Positions 50,301-57,819 of a stretch of 64,000 nt of DNA are shown here, in pieces. Under the pieces are notes generated by a model, which saw only the letters and a list, made by a program, of their open reading frames with translations, was not told the origin of the DNA and did no database searches. Each line of letters begins with the position of its first letter. Within the stretch, counting starts at the first letter, position 1. This stretch comes from Actinomyces glycerinitolerans (lineage in GTDB: Bacteria > Actinomycetota > Actinomycetes > Actinomycetales > Actinomycetaceae). The stretch spans positions 124,001 to 188,000 of the forward strand of contig NZ_FQTT01000014.1 in NCBI RefSeq assembly GCF_900098745.1. Reading direction: 5' to 3'. A program made the translations under genes and the position numbers.

Positions 50301-50947
50301 TGCCCGAGTGGGACAAGAAGGAGAAGCTCGCCTACGAGCGTGACATGCTCGGCCTGTACGTCTCCGACCACCCGCTGCTCGGGCTGGAGAGCGCCCTGTC
50401 CAAGCTGGCCGACACCGAGATCTCCGACCTCATCGAGGACGACGACCGGCCCGACGGCGCCATGGTCACCATCGCCGGGCTGATCACCTCGCTGACCCGC
50501 AAGACCACCAAGCAGGGCAACCTGTGGGCCATCGCCCAGATCGAGGACCTGGGCGGCAGCATCGAAGCCCTGTTCTTCCCCTCCACCTACCAGACGGTCT
50601 CCACGATGCTGGCCCCGGATACGGTGGTGACCCTGCGCGGGCGCCTGAACCGGCGCGACGGGCAGGTCGCCCTGTACGTGCAGGAGATGACGGTGCCGGA
50701 CGTGTCCAGCGCCACGCACGAGGCGGTGACGATCACGCTGCCGACCAACCGCTGCACCGGCCCGCTGGTGGAGCAGTTCAAGACGGTGCTGGAGAAGCAC
50801 CCGGGCATGTCCACCGTGCGGCTGACGCTGACCAGCCCCGGCCGTGAGGTGCGCACCCAGTTGGACAACTCCCTGCGCGTGGAGGCGTCTGCGGCCTTCT
50901 ACTCCGACATCAAGGCGCTGCTGGGCCCCGGCTGTCTCAAGCGCTGA
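47330..50947 (+). CDS. dnaE: DNA polymerase III alpha subunit
   Basis: The 1205-residue replicative polymerase. The PHP domain starts with HLHVHTDYSMLDG at 25-37; the polymerase palm has GPGRGSGAGSMVAY and PDIDVDFDERRRDEVLEY near 430-447, with the catalytic Asp. FNKAHSAAYG and the C-terminal helix-hairpin-helix, OB (TIAGLITSLTRKTTKQGN) and tail domains are all present. The start is ATG at 47330, seven bases after TAAGAT; an ATG three codons earlier (47321) is an alternative, and very long upstream readings are artefacts. It closes the block that began at mraZ and is followed by a palindromic hairpin. Confidence 0.96.
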   Translation: MADTSVAQTVDEQTDGQEPYDDFVHLHVHTDYSMLDGAGKIKNYVAEAKRLGQRALAITDHGYMFGAYEFYAAAKQAGIKPIIGVEAYMTPGTSRFDKTRVFWGDESQRSDDVSARGSYTHMTLLSRNDEGLHNLMRLDSYASLEGQWGKAPRMDRELLSRYAGGLIGSTGCPSSEVQTRLRLGQWDEALRAAGELQDIFGKDFFYVELMDHGLEIEQRVIKDLLRISEILDAPLLATNDSHYVRPEDRTVQDAMLCINSGSVLSDPDRFKFDGDTYYLRPGREMRALFKEMPQACDNTLLVAEQCNVNFQTVDDGVSYMPAFPVPEGETMESWFIKECWKGMDRRFHGDIPEDCRKQAEYEIGVIVQMGFPGYFLVVADYINWAKRQGIRVGPGRGSGAGSMVAYAMGITELNPLNHGLIFERFLNPERISMPDIDVDFDERRRDEVLEYVKHKYGADKISQVVTYGVIKAKQALKDSSRVMGYPYAVGDRLTKAMPPSVMGKDITIKGMFNPEDPRYGEAQQFRDLHTEDPDAQKIVELAGGLEGMTRQWGVHACAVIMSSRTLTDIIPMMQRLQDGAYITQFDYPTCEHLGLLKMDFLGLRNLTVISDALDNIVANGKPALDIDNISLDDHETYAMLARGETLGVFQLDGSGMRTLLRLMKPDNFEDISAVGALYRPGPMGADSHTNYALRKNGMQEIVPIHPELKDVLDPILGTTYGLIVYQEQVMRIAQELAGFSLGKADKLRKAMGKKKPEILAKEFVGFRQGMLDNGYSEEAIQTLWDVVVPFSSYAFNKAHSAAYGVVTYWTAYLKCHYATEYMAAILTSQKDNKDKLAVYLGECRHMGIKVLPPDVNASRAQFSAVGEDIRFGLGAIRNVGANVVDAIVQAREQKGDFTSFEDFLDKVPAVVCNKRTIDSLIKAGAFDTLGKSRRALQACHEDFVDEIIGVKRNEAAGQFDLFASLMGEGGGEAADAGFGSGPVFSSEVPDLPEWDKKEKLAYERDMLGLYVSDHPLLGLESALSKLADTEISDLIEDDDRPDGAMVTIAGLITSLTRKTTKQGNLWAIAQIEDLGGSIEALFFPSTYQTVSTMLAPDTVVTLRGRLNRRDGQVALYVQEMTVPDVSSATHEAVTITLPTNRCTGPLVEQFKTVLEKHPGMSTVRLTLTSPGREVRTQLDNSLRVEASAAFYSDIKALLGPGCLKR

Positions 50948-50979
50948 CCGCCGGCCTGCTGCGACCCTTTGTGCCCTAC

Positions 50980-51040
50980 TACGAGCTTTTGCACCCTGGT
51001 GTGCGGCTATTTGCCATACACCAGGGTGCAAAAGCTCGTA
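50980..51040. repeat. 61-bp perfect hairpin element, copy 1
   Basis: Two perfect 23-bp arms (50980-51002 and 51018-51040) enclose a 15-nt loop that itself contains GGC-TATTT-GCC. It starts 33 bp after the dnaE stop. A second copy is at 52268-52328 in the same orientation, and the flanks CTAC and CYAGACG are shared too. It could terminate both dnaE and the convergent DUF559 gene, but its duplication around that gene suggests more than a terminator. Confidence 0.85.
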
Positions 51041-51092
51041 CCAGACGGGTTTTGCGTGTGTCAGTGGTACGTGGCTCGGTGTGCTCGGCGGC

Positions 51093-52130
51093 CTACAACC
51101 ACAGGTCCTTCCGGCGTCGTGTCAGGCGCGCCGCGGATGGTGGGAACAAGTCCACCAGCCGTCGCCCGAAGGACTCGCGATCGCGCAGGTCGCCCCACTC
51201 GACGCGGTGTACCTGCCAGCCCCCGGCGTTGCGTAGTCGCATCTCTCTGTGCTTCTCATCGCGAAGGTCGCTGCTGGCGCGGTACTTGCCATAGCCGTCG
51301 AACTCCAGGGCGAGGCGATATTCGGGCCAGGCGAGGTCCAAGAAGTACTCGGCCATCTCGCCGTCATCGAGCCAGCGTTCCTGTATCTGTGGATCCGGTA
51401 GGCCGACGGCGTGGACCACTCCGCGCAGCATGCTTTCGCCGGGAGACTCCGCTCGCGGGTCGGCGATGTCGACGACGGCGCGTGCTCGCCGTTTGCCGGC
51501 GCGCAGTCCCTGCTCCTCAATCATCGCTTTCAGCGTGTCAATCGCGGCAGTCGCGGAGAGATCGCCGCAGCAACGACCGGTGAAGCGGTCGGGTCGGCAA
51601 ACAGCGCGCAGAGCGGAGTCAACTACCACGATCGCGTCAAGCGCGGGCAGGTCAAAGGCACAGTCCATGGCGGTGCGCAGCGGTGTTGTCACCCGCAGGC
51701 CGCCGACCACACGGACGTCATCTAGAACCGGGGCGGTCGTCGAGCGAACGGCAGCGACGCGCCGGCCGGAGTGCCTGCCGTTGGCATGAACATATGTCTG
51801 CTGGGGTAGGGGCCTGCGCGTGCGCGAATGGTTGTGCGGTACTGCGACGCGGATGTCGGGTTCGGCACTGGGGCTGGCGATGCCCTGGACAACCGCAGCG
51901 GCCTCATGCGTGAGACTGATCGCCGAAGTATGGGCATGCAGCACGGCCTCGCACCGTGCCAGCGTTATGTATTGCCGCTGCGACCACAGTGGTGCAGCCG
52001 AGTCCGGACGCGGCACGTAGGCGCCCCGATCCACTGCTATCAGGTTGTCCCCGGCGGGTAGGGAACGGCGCGTGCGCTCGGCGGTGAACTTGACGGAGGG
52101 CAGCGGTGGAGGTGTCGGGTAGGACTGCAT
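51093..52130 (-). CDS. DUF559 (PD-(D/E)XK nuclease-like) protein with an AbiEi-like N-terminus
   Basis: A 345-residue protein. The N-terminal part (DNLIAVDRGAYVP, ARCEAVLHAHTSAISLTHEAA) resembles the winged-helix domain seen in AbiEi-type antitoxins, and the C-terminal 120 residues look like DUF559, a Vsr-related nuclease fold: ESPGESMLR, FLDLAWPEYRLALEFDGYGKY with candidate catalytic acids, and WQVHRVEWGDL. Many actinobacteria carry several such genes of unknown function, possibly defence-related. ATG at 52130 has only a weak, distant ribosome-binding site. The gene is bracketed by two copies of a 61-bp hairpin, which suggests it moves or has moved as a unit. Confidence 0.7.
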   Translation of the reverse strand: MQSYPTPPPLPSVKFTAERTRRSLPAGDNLIAVDRGAYVPRPDSAAPLWSQRQYITLARCEAVLHAHTSAISLTHEAAAVVQGIASPSAEPDIRVAVPHNHSRTRRPLPQQTYVHANGRHSGRRVAAVRSTTAPVLDDVRVVGGLRVTTPLRTAMDCAFDLPALDAIVVVDSALRAVCRPDRFTGRCCGDLSATAAIDTLKAMIEEQGLRAGKRRARAVVDIADPRAESPGESMLRGVVHAVGLPDPQIQERWLDDGEMAEYFLDLAWPEYRLALEFDGYGKYRASSDLRDEKHREMRLRNAGGWQVHRVEWGDLRDRESFGRRLVDLFPPSAARLTRRRKDLWL

Positions 52131-52267
52131 GGTTCAAGCCTGCGGCGGTTGCGAGCAGTGGGTTCCGAGGTCTGTTGATGGAACGCCCGTGGGGTGTCGT
52201 GAGTGCTCCCTGTGGACGCCGGTGAGATCACACGGCCGTGTTGCCCCGGTGCGGGCTACTGCTCTAC

Positions 52268-52328
52268 TGCGAGCTTTTGCACCCTGGTGTGCGGCTATTT
52301 GCCATACACCAGGGTGCAAAAGCTCGTA
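52268..52328. repeat. 61-bp hairpin element, copy 2
   Basis: This copy differs from the first only in the left arm (TGCGAGC for TACGAGC), which turns one A-T pair into G-T and leaves the hairpin intact. The 15-nt loop is identical. It lies 138 bp upstream of the DUF559 start codon and 46 bp beyond the stop of the S4 gene. Confidence 0.85.
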
Positions 52329-52374
52329 CTAGACGCCGCACGCAGGGGACAGGCGGGTTACGGGGGTGGGCGGC

Positions 52375-52614
52375 TCAGGGCGCGGCGGTCACGACGGCGC
52401 CGGCCGCACCCATCGGCAGGTCCACGACGACGACGTCGCCGTCGGCCAGGCGGTGCCCGCGCCGGGTCTCGACTTCGCCGTTTACCGTGACGTCGCCGGA
52501 CTGGATGGCGATGCGGGCGTCGGCTCCGTCCTCCACTAGGCCTGCGAGCTTGAGGAACTGCCCGAGCTTGATCTCGCCGGAGACGGGAACGGAGGGGAAG
52601 GCGGATGCAGACAT
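52375..52614 (-). CDS. Small S4-domain RNA-binding protein
   Basis: A 79-residue stand-alone S4 domain of the YaaA/YbcJ kind: EIKLGQFLKLAGLVEDGADARIAI and VTVNGEVETRRGHRLADGDVV match the alpha-L RNA-binding fold. Such proteins bind structured RNA, probably rRNA or ribosomal complexes. ATG at 52614 fits the family length; longer readings add no conserved residues. There is no clear ribosome-binding site, but CAAAAT lies six bases upstream on the minus strand. The neighbouring hypothetical gene is divergent. Confidence 0.85.
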   Translation of the reverse strand: MSASAFPSVPVSGEIKLGQFLKLAGLVEDGADARIAIQSGDVTVNGEVETRRGHRLADGDVVVVDLPMGAAGAVVTAAP

Positions 52615-52703
52615 GCGCTCATTTTGACAGGGCCGCACGGTATTCGCAGCCGCGAGCCCTGACCTCCGCCCACGCCTGCGTCAGGATCTGGGAGGATGAA
52701 CGG

Positions 52704-53105
52704 GTGTCATCGTCTGCGTCTGGGACATCGCCCGAGCCCGAGCTGCCTGCGGGAGGCGAACTCGCGCTGACCGTGGGGGAGCGCTACCCGGTGGGTGAGC
52801 GCAGGTACACGCTGACGCCGCGGCTGGCCGAAGCCGTGATGCGTGCTCGCGAGGTGCTGATCGACGTCGCCGCGCACCGTGAGGTCATCACCTACGGCGA
52901 GCTCAGCGAGGCGATCGGCGGCACCATCCTGCCTCGCCACATGGGCCCGCTGCTGCACATGCTCGGACACGACTGCGCCGAGCGCGGCGAGCCGAGCCTG
53001 CCGGCGTTGGTGATCAACCAGGCCAAGGGTGAGGTCGGCACAGCCGACGACGCCTGGGCGCCGCCCGAGCGCAGTGCCTGCTGGGAATACTGGGCCCAAG
53101 GATGA
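52704..53105 (+). CDS. Hypothetical protein with alkyltransferase-like winged-helix region
   Basis: A 133-residue protein I cannot assign with confidence. The segment AREVLIDVAAHREVITYGELSEAIGG resembles the winged-helix part of O6-methylguanine transferases and alkyltransferase-like proteins (the TYG-x-L pattern), and PSLPALVINQAKGEVG is the strand that follows in similar actinobacterial proteins. The active-site PCHR motif is absent, so it is not a methyltransferase. GTG at 52704 follows GGGAGG with eight bases between. The position next to a nuclease-like gene is suggestive but not evidence. A bidirectional terminator follows. Confidence 0.55.
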   Translation: MSSSASGTSPEPELPAGGELALTVGERYPVGERRYTLTPRLAEAVMRAREVLIDVAAHREVITYGELSEAIGGTILPRHMGPLLHMLGHDCAERGEPSLPALVINQAKGEVGTADDAWAPPERSACWEYWAQG

Positions 53106-53144
53106 ACGAGGACCACGGCGTGGCGCCGCAACCGGTTTAGCCAA

Positions 53145-53193
53145 CACCCCGGGTGCTCGTCGGAGTGATACATCACGACCAACACCCGGGGTG
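53145..53193. terminator. Bidirectional terminator before the sugar locus
   Basis: CACCCCGGGTG (53145-53155) pairs with CACCCGGGGTG (53183-53193), and the enclosed sequence folds again (GTGAT with ATCAC). It sits between two convergent genes and marks the 3' end of the sugar operon. Confidence 0.75.
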
Positions 53194-53209
53194 GGGACGT
53201 CACGGGAAC

Positions 53210-54979
53210 TCAGCCGAACTGTGCCACGATCTCCTCGCGCGCGGCCTGCTGATCCTTTGCGTTGGACATGTCGACCTCAAGGACGTCCTGGTAGCCCAGT
53301 CCATCGGCGGTGGCCTTGAGGTCTTCCCATAGGGAGTCGAACTCGGCCTCGTCGCTGGCAAATGCCATCTTCCAGGAGCTTTCAACGATGACGGACTTTA
53401 CCTGGTTGCGCAGCGACTCGGTCTGTGAGTCATCGTCGGGAGCCACGTAGCTAGCGCCCGGGGCGACCGCCAACATGTCGTTGTCCTGGAGGTACTGCAT
53501 TGTTGTCGTTGCGCCGCCCATCTTGGCCGACCAGTCCTCGGAGAGTGGGTTAGCGGTGGTCTCCTGGTATGTCTCCCACATCTTGTAGTTGAAGGGGTAG
53601 CCGGTTTCGGGGTCGATGTCGTTACCGAGTACGGTCGTTACGTTGAGCCACGAGGCGCCTTCCTTGTAGGTGCCGGTTCCCCAATCGCTGGGGACGTCCG
53701 CGTCGTCGCCCAGGAGCGCCTCGCGGCCGAAGTCCGTGAGCTCGGGCTTGCCGTCGGCGTTGATATCCCAGGTGAGGCCCCGCGGCCCTGCAGCGCCCAT
53801 CGTCTGGCTGGAGTTGCAAGATACCCCCTCCGAGCTGTACAGCCAGTCGAGGAAGGCTGCGGCGCGGTCCGGGTCGCTTACCTGTGAGCCAATAGCGATG
53901 ATTTGCTGGCCACCGACCGCTTCGGCACCGTAGGAGAAGACCTTCATGTCCGCGAGTGGGGCGATCTCGAAGCCCTTACCGGCCGCCATGTGCTCCTCGG
54001 TGTTGTAGGCAGACTGACCCTGCCAGGGCCAGAATGAGAAGAGGACCTGGCCGGCCTGCATCTTGGAGAACAACGTGTCATAGTTCTGCGTCGTCGAGTC
54101 CGGATCGACGATACCAAGCTGATTCGCGTCGAAGAACCACTTGAGCACACGGCGGTACTGGCCATCATCGTCGAGGATTCCCTGGAAGTCGGAGCCATCA
54201 GCTTTGGCGAGTACGAACCCGATCTCGTCATAGCCGTAGTAGCACACCGGCTGCTTGGCGTTGTTCATCATGTTCCCGTCCCAATCCTTGAACAGGGAGA
54301 TGGCGTAGGTCTTCTTACCATTGTCCGCGGTGGGCTGGGCCTCCTGCATCTGCTGCAGTACCGGAAGCAGGTCTTCGAGAGTCGGGATCTCCGGGTAGCC
54401 GATCTGTTTGTAGAGGTCCCAACGCACGAAGGGACCGAACGTCGGGTCAATGCCTTCGCTGGGTTCAGTAGGCTTGAGCGTCGAGATCTGGGTGGGCAGT
54501 CCGTACAGTCCGTCCTTGTCCTCGTTCAGCTTCTGGACTGCCGCGTCGAAGCGTGCCACATTCTTCATGGCGCCGTATACCGGCGTGAAGTCCATGAGCA
54601 GGCCGCCGTCGATCAGCTCATTCATTTGCTTACCAACACTGACCACCACAATGTCACCCAAGTTGCCCGCCGTGACGCGCGTGTTGTACAGCGTGTCGCC
54701 ACCTCCGGCGACGTTGGGCGACACCAAGTTGAGAGTGAGGCCATAGCGGTCCGAGACCATCTTGCCGAACCAACCGGGTTGCTCGCCCGCCTGGTTGGCG
54801 AGGCCGTCGAACACTTCGAACTTAGCCGTGTCGGACCACGTGGTTGGGAATGCGGTGGCATCCGCGTTGCTGAACGATGAACCGGATGCGTTGTTCTTGC
54901 CGCATGCTCCCAGTGTCAGCAGGCCGAACGCGGCGCTTGCTCCGACCAATAGCGATCGGCGTGAGATTGAGGTGGCCAT
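53210..54979 (-). CDS. ABC transporter solute-binding lipoprotein, oligosaccharide type
   Basis: A 589-residue extracellular binding protein of the large family 1 type used with LplB/YteP-like permeases. The leader MATSISRRSLLVGASAAFGL has a twin-arginine-like start and ends in the lipobox L23-G-A-C26. The mature part is Trp- and Asn-rich, with typical family phrases such as WDLYKQIGYPEIPTLED and FLDWLYSSEGVS. ATG at 54979 was chosen because AAGGAG lies six bases before it; an ATG two codons earlier is too close. It is the last gene of the minus-strand locus. Its size suggests a large ligand, here probably a xyloglucan oligosaccharide. Confidence 0.88.
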   Translation of the reverse strand: MATSISRRSLLVGASAAFGLLTLGACGKNNASGSSFSNADATAFPTTWSDTAKFEVFDGLANQAGEQPGWFGKMVSDRYGLTLNLVSPNVAGGGDTLYNTRVTAGNLGDIVVVSVGKQMNELIDGGLLMDFTPVYGAMKNVARFDAAVQKLNEDKDGLYGLPTQISTLKPTEPSEGIDPTFGPFVRWDLYKQIGYPEIPTLEDLLPVLQQMQEAQPTADNGKKTYAISLFKDWDGNMMNNAKQPVCYYGYDEIGFVLAKADGSDFQGILDDDGQYRRVLKWFFDANQLGIVDPDSTTQNYDTLFSKMQAGQVLFSFWPWQGQSAYNTEEHMAAGKGFEIAPLADMKVFSYGAEAVGGQQIIAIGSQVSDPDRAAAFLDWLYSSEGVSCNSSQTMGAAGPRGLTWDINADGKPELTDFGREALLGDDADVPSDWGTGTYKEGASWLNVTTVLGNDIDPETGYPFNYKMWETYQETTANPLSEDWSAKMGGATTTMQYLQDNDMLAVAPGASYVAPDDDSQTESLRNQVKSVIVESSWKMAFASDEAEFDSLWEDLKATADGLGYQDVLEVDMSNAKDQQAAREEIVAQFG

Positions 54980-55039
54980 GTGCATCTCCTTTGATGGGGT
55001 GAGGAATAGTGGATGGCTGGATGACTGAAGAAGTACTGA

Positions 55040-55978
55040 CTAGCCTTTGACGGCGCCGAGCATGATTCCCTTGACGAAGTAGCGCTGGAACATCGGGTAT
55101 ACGAAGAGAATCGGCAATACGACAACGACCGCTACGGTGGTTCTGATCGAGGTCGCCGTCTGGGCAGTTGCCGCCGCGGCGACGGAACCGAGGTTGCCCC
55201 CGGACTGCTGAGCCATTTGAGCGAGGCTGTCCGCCTGATTGATGTAGGTGTACAACAGGTACTGCAAGGTGTATAGGCTCTTGTCAGTTATGTACATCAG
55301 GGTATCCTGGAAGCTGTTCCATTGCGCCACCGCGGAGAAGATCGCGACCGTTGCCAGGATCGGGGTCATGTTCGGCAGCATTATGCGAGCGAATACTTGT
55401 ACGGTGCTGGCGCCATCGACCTCGGCGGCTTCCTGCAGCTCGTGGGGCATCGACTCGACATAGGTTTTCACGAGAATGATATTGAAGGGCTGGACGATAG
55501 CCGGCAGGATGTACACGAGAAAGTTGTTGGTAAGTCCTAACGCGTACATGACGATGAAGACGGGAATAATGCCTGCGTTGAAGTACATGGTGATGACGAC
55601 GAGCCGATACCATAAGGCACGCTTCCACAAGCGCTCCTGGGTGAACATGAACCCCAGATATGCCGACGCAAGTACGGTACATGCGGTCCCAATCACGGTT
55701 CGTGCCACGGACACGGCCGCGGCCTGCGAGAGTCCGCTGAGTTGGAATACGCTGGCGTAGTTGCTGAAATGGATTCCCTCTGGCAGCCAGCGCACGTCGC
55801 CCAACGCGGCGACGTTGTTGGCGCTGATCGAGTTGATGATCAGGTAGTAGAAGGGATATCCGCAGACGAAGGCGAGCAGGGCCGCACCGGTGTAGTTGGC
55901 GATGTGAAAGGCAACATCTCCGCGGGTGCGCTTCATGCGGCGGGCCTGCGGAACTGTGGGCCGCTTGGACTTGAGCAT
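55040..55978 (-). CDS. ABC sugar permease, YtcP/LplC type
   Basis: A 312-residue MalG-like inner-membrane permease of the CUT1 class, with six predicted helices. The cytoplasmic EAA loop is ELQEAAEVDGASTVQVFARIMLP, contacting the ATPase. GYPFYYLIINSISA near the start and the ending QRYFVKGIMLGAVKG are typical of the YtcP group. It lies 13 bp after the partner permease gene and 60 bp before the binding-protein gene, so the three are one unit. Confidence 0.92.
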   Translation of the reverse strand: MLKSKRPTVPQARRMKRTRGDVAFHIANYTGAALLAFVCGYPFYYLIINSISANNVAALGDVRWLPEGIHFSNYASVFQLSGLSQAAAVSVARTVIGTACTVLASAYLGFMFTQERLWKRALWYRLVVITMYFNAGIIPVFIVMYALGLTNNFLVYILPAIVQPFNIILVKTYVESMPHELQEAAEVDGASTVQVFARIMLPNMTPILATVAIFSAVAQWNSFQDTLMYITDKSLYTLQYLLYTYINQADSLAQMAQQSGGNLGSVAAAATAQTATSIRTTVAVVVVLPILFVYPMFQRYFVKGIMLGAVKG

Positions 55979-55991
55979 TGTTCTACACCCC

Positions 55992-56984
55992 TCAGATGAG
56001 CGAAGTTCCGCGCAGGCGCTTCGACAGGCCGTTTACAGATAGAAGGAGTACGACGGATACGATCGACTTGAGCATGCTGATCGCGGTCGCGAGGGATAGG
56101 TTATTGCCGCCCATGCCGACGTTGTAGACGTACAGATCCAAAACCTCGATGTGCTGCTTGTTGAAGGCATTCTGGAACACGTAGTACTGTTCCATGCCGT
56201 TGTTCAAGATGCTTGCGATCGAGAGCATGAGCAGCACGAAATAGGTGGGGAGTAGCTGTGGGATGGTGATGGACCACATGGTCCTAAACCGCCCGGCGCC
56301 GTCAACCTTCGCCGACTCATATAGGGATTGGTCTATTCCGGAAATGGCGGCCAGGTACATGATCGAGCCCCATCCGAGTCCTTTCCACAGTCCCCATGCG
56401 GTCATTTTGAGCCAGACGTGTGAGCCGGAGTCCAGGAACTTGACCGGTACGTCGATGAGCCCGAGCGACAGCATCGTCGAGTTCACCATTCCGGTTGACG
56501 AGAATAGTGCGAATGCGATCATGTAGACGAGTACCCACGAGATGAAGTTCGGGAGCGTGGTCAGCGTCTGGACGAGGTTCTTGAACCACTTGGCCTGGAT
56601 TTCGTTGAGCAGCACGGCGAAGCCCAGGGGGAGTACCGACGTCGCGATACCAAGGAAGCTCATCCCCAGCGTGTTGGCGAGCACCCGCAGGATCTGATGC
56701 ACCTGGGTTGGTGATTGGACCAGCATCCGGAACCACTGGAGCCCCACGAACTCAGAATTGGCCAGGCCGCGGGCCGGCCTGAAGTCGAACAGCGAGTACA
56801 CCCATCCGAGCAGTGGCAGGTAGCTGAACAGCAGTACCAGGACCAGGAACGGTGTGATCGACAGGAAGAGTTTGAACGACTTGGGACGACGGTGCTGCGG
56901 CTGGTCGGTTTGCGCGTGGCGACGTGAGCGCCCGGCTTTCTCGTTGGCGGCAACGACCGACGCCGGCGCTGGTGGCAATGCCAT
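55992..56984 (-). CDS. ABC sugar permease, YteP/LplB type
   Basis: A 330-residue MalF-like permease with about 35 cytoplasmic residues and six helices. LPLLGWVYSLFDFRPARG and GLQWFRMLV are marks of the LplB/YteP group, and the EAA loop reads DQSLYESAKVDGAGRFRTMWSITIP. ATG at 56984 is chosen because AAGGAG precedes it by five bases; a GTG two codons upstream is less well placed. No ATPase gene is in the window. Systems of this class usually share one multipurpose ATPase (MsmX or MsiK). Confidence 0.92.
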   Translation of the reverse strand: MALPPAPASVVAANEKAGRSRRHAQTDQPQHRRPKSFKLFLSITPFLVLVLLFSYLPLLGWVYSLFDFRPARGLANSEFVGLQWFRMLVQSPTQVHQILRVLANTLGMSFLGIATSVLPLGFAVLLNEIQAKWFKNLVQTLTTLPNFISWVLVYMIAFALFSSTGMVNSTMLSLGLIDVPVKFLDSGSHVWLKMTAWGLWKGLGWGSIMYLAAISGIDQSLYESAKVDGAGRFRTMWSITIPQLLPTYFVLLMLSIASILNNGMEQYYVFQNAFNKQHIEVLDLYVYNVGMGGNNLSLATAISMLKSIVSVVLLLSVNGLSKRLRGTSLI

Positions 56985-57098
56985 GATCACTCCTTATCGA
57001 TCGTAGCGGTTCGATGGTTACCGGATGCGTTGCTGCGTCCTTGCAGATGATGGCGGACCGTCTGATCTCGCTTAGTTTCCAAGGGGGTTGCCGACTCC

Positions 57099-57170
57099 CA
57101 ACGTCGACTCAGCGTACCCGCGTTATGCGGTCTGGTCAACCGTGAGTGTCGATACGCTTCGACGCTGTTG
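57099..57170 (-). promoter_or_regulatory. Internal promoter flanked by inverted repeats, upstream of the transporter genes
   Basis: On the minus strand TTGACC (57134-57139) and TACGCT (57111-57116) are exactly 17 bp apart, one of the best sigma-A-type promoters in the window, about 130 nt upstream of the LplB-like gene. Two related 18-bp segments in inverted orientation, CAACGTCGACTCAGCGTA (57099-57116) and TACGCTTCGACGCTGTTG (57153-57170), flank it, one covering the -10. They could be operator halves of a sugar-sensing repressor. Confidence 0.55.
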
Positions 57171-57195
57171 ATGTCTAGCATTCGGCACCCGCAAC

Positions 57196-57795
57196 TCAAG
57201 ACAGGCTGGCGTAGAGGGGAGCCGCGACGGCTGTTTGTATGAGTGCACCGATGGTGACTCCGACCGTCAGAATCAAGATCAGGGACACGGGCACAGCGAT
57301 GGCCACCGCTATCTCGGTGACCGGAACCAGAACAAGTAGGAGGGAGCGTCCGGGCGCGGCAGCCGGGAGCAGTAGCGAATTGTGGATGGTGGTTCGTGCA
57401 GGCGCAGTGCGGGTTGCAACCAGGAGCATGCCGTGCGCTGTGCTTGCCGCGAGATACAGCGTGAACAACCCGGCCGCGAGAGCTGCGATAGTGCCTGCCG
57501 CTCCGCCTACGGACCACCAAAAGCTGATGGCGAACAGCGCCAGGAGAGCTGGAAGACAAAGGGTCCAGAAGACGACGGTGCCGCGTATCTTGTCGGACTT
57601 CAGTGCAGCCATGTAGGTGCGTAACATGTCGGTGTCGGGATCGGTGCGCACTGCATCCATGGTTTCTAGAAGCGCGCTGGTTGCGGCCCCGATGGTTAGC
57701 ACCGGTATGCAGGTGACGACGTAGATGAGATTGAGTGCTACCAGTGTGAAGAAGCTCGAAAGACCCCGGACGGTGCGATTATCAACAGGCTCCAC
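57196..57795 (-). CDS. DUF624 membrane protein (YesL family)
   Basis: A 199-residue membrane protein with five to six hydrophobic segments. It opens with the DUF624 pattern LVALNLIYVVTCIPVLTIGAATSAL and carries the Arg/Lys-rich loop LRTYMAALKSDKIRGTV. YesL-type proteins accompany CUT1 oligosaccharide transporters and glycoside hydrolases in Gram-positive bacteria; their job is unknown but they may assist the transporter. GTG at 57795 follows GGGGAGG. It lies 24 bp after the fucosidase gene and 211 bp before the permease gene. Confidence 0.85.
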   Translation of the reverse strand: MEPVDNRTVRGLSSFFTLVALNLIYVVTCIPVLTIGAATSALLETMDAVRTDPDTDMLRTYMAALKSDKIRGTVVFWTLCLPALLALFAISFWWSVGGAAGTIAALAAGLFTLYLAASTAHGMLLVATRTAPARTTIHNSLLLPAAAPGRSLLLVLVPVTEIAVAIAVPVSLILILTVGVTIGALIQTAVAAPLYASLS

Positions 57796-57819
57796 TTGGT
57801 GCCTCCCCTGCTCGAATAC

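Noticed and set aside
47834-51031. 1065-residue open frame on the minus strand opposite dnaE
   Set aside because: A GC-skew shadow of dnaE with low-complexity composition and no recognisable domain.
51093-52374. AbiE toxin-antitoxin pair
   Set aside because: Only the antitoxin-like N-terminal domain is present, fused to DUF559; there is no AbiEii nucleotidyltransferase gene next to it.
52704-53105. O6-methylguanine-DNA methyltransferase
   Set aside because: The winged-helix-like region is suggestive, but the PCHR active-site motif is missing and the protein is too short.
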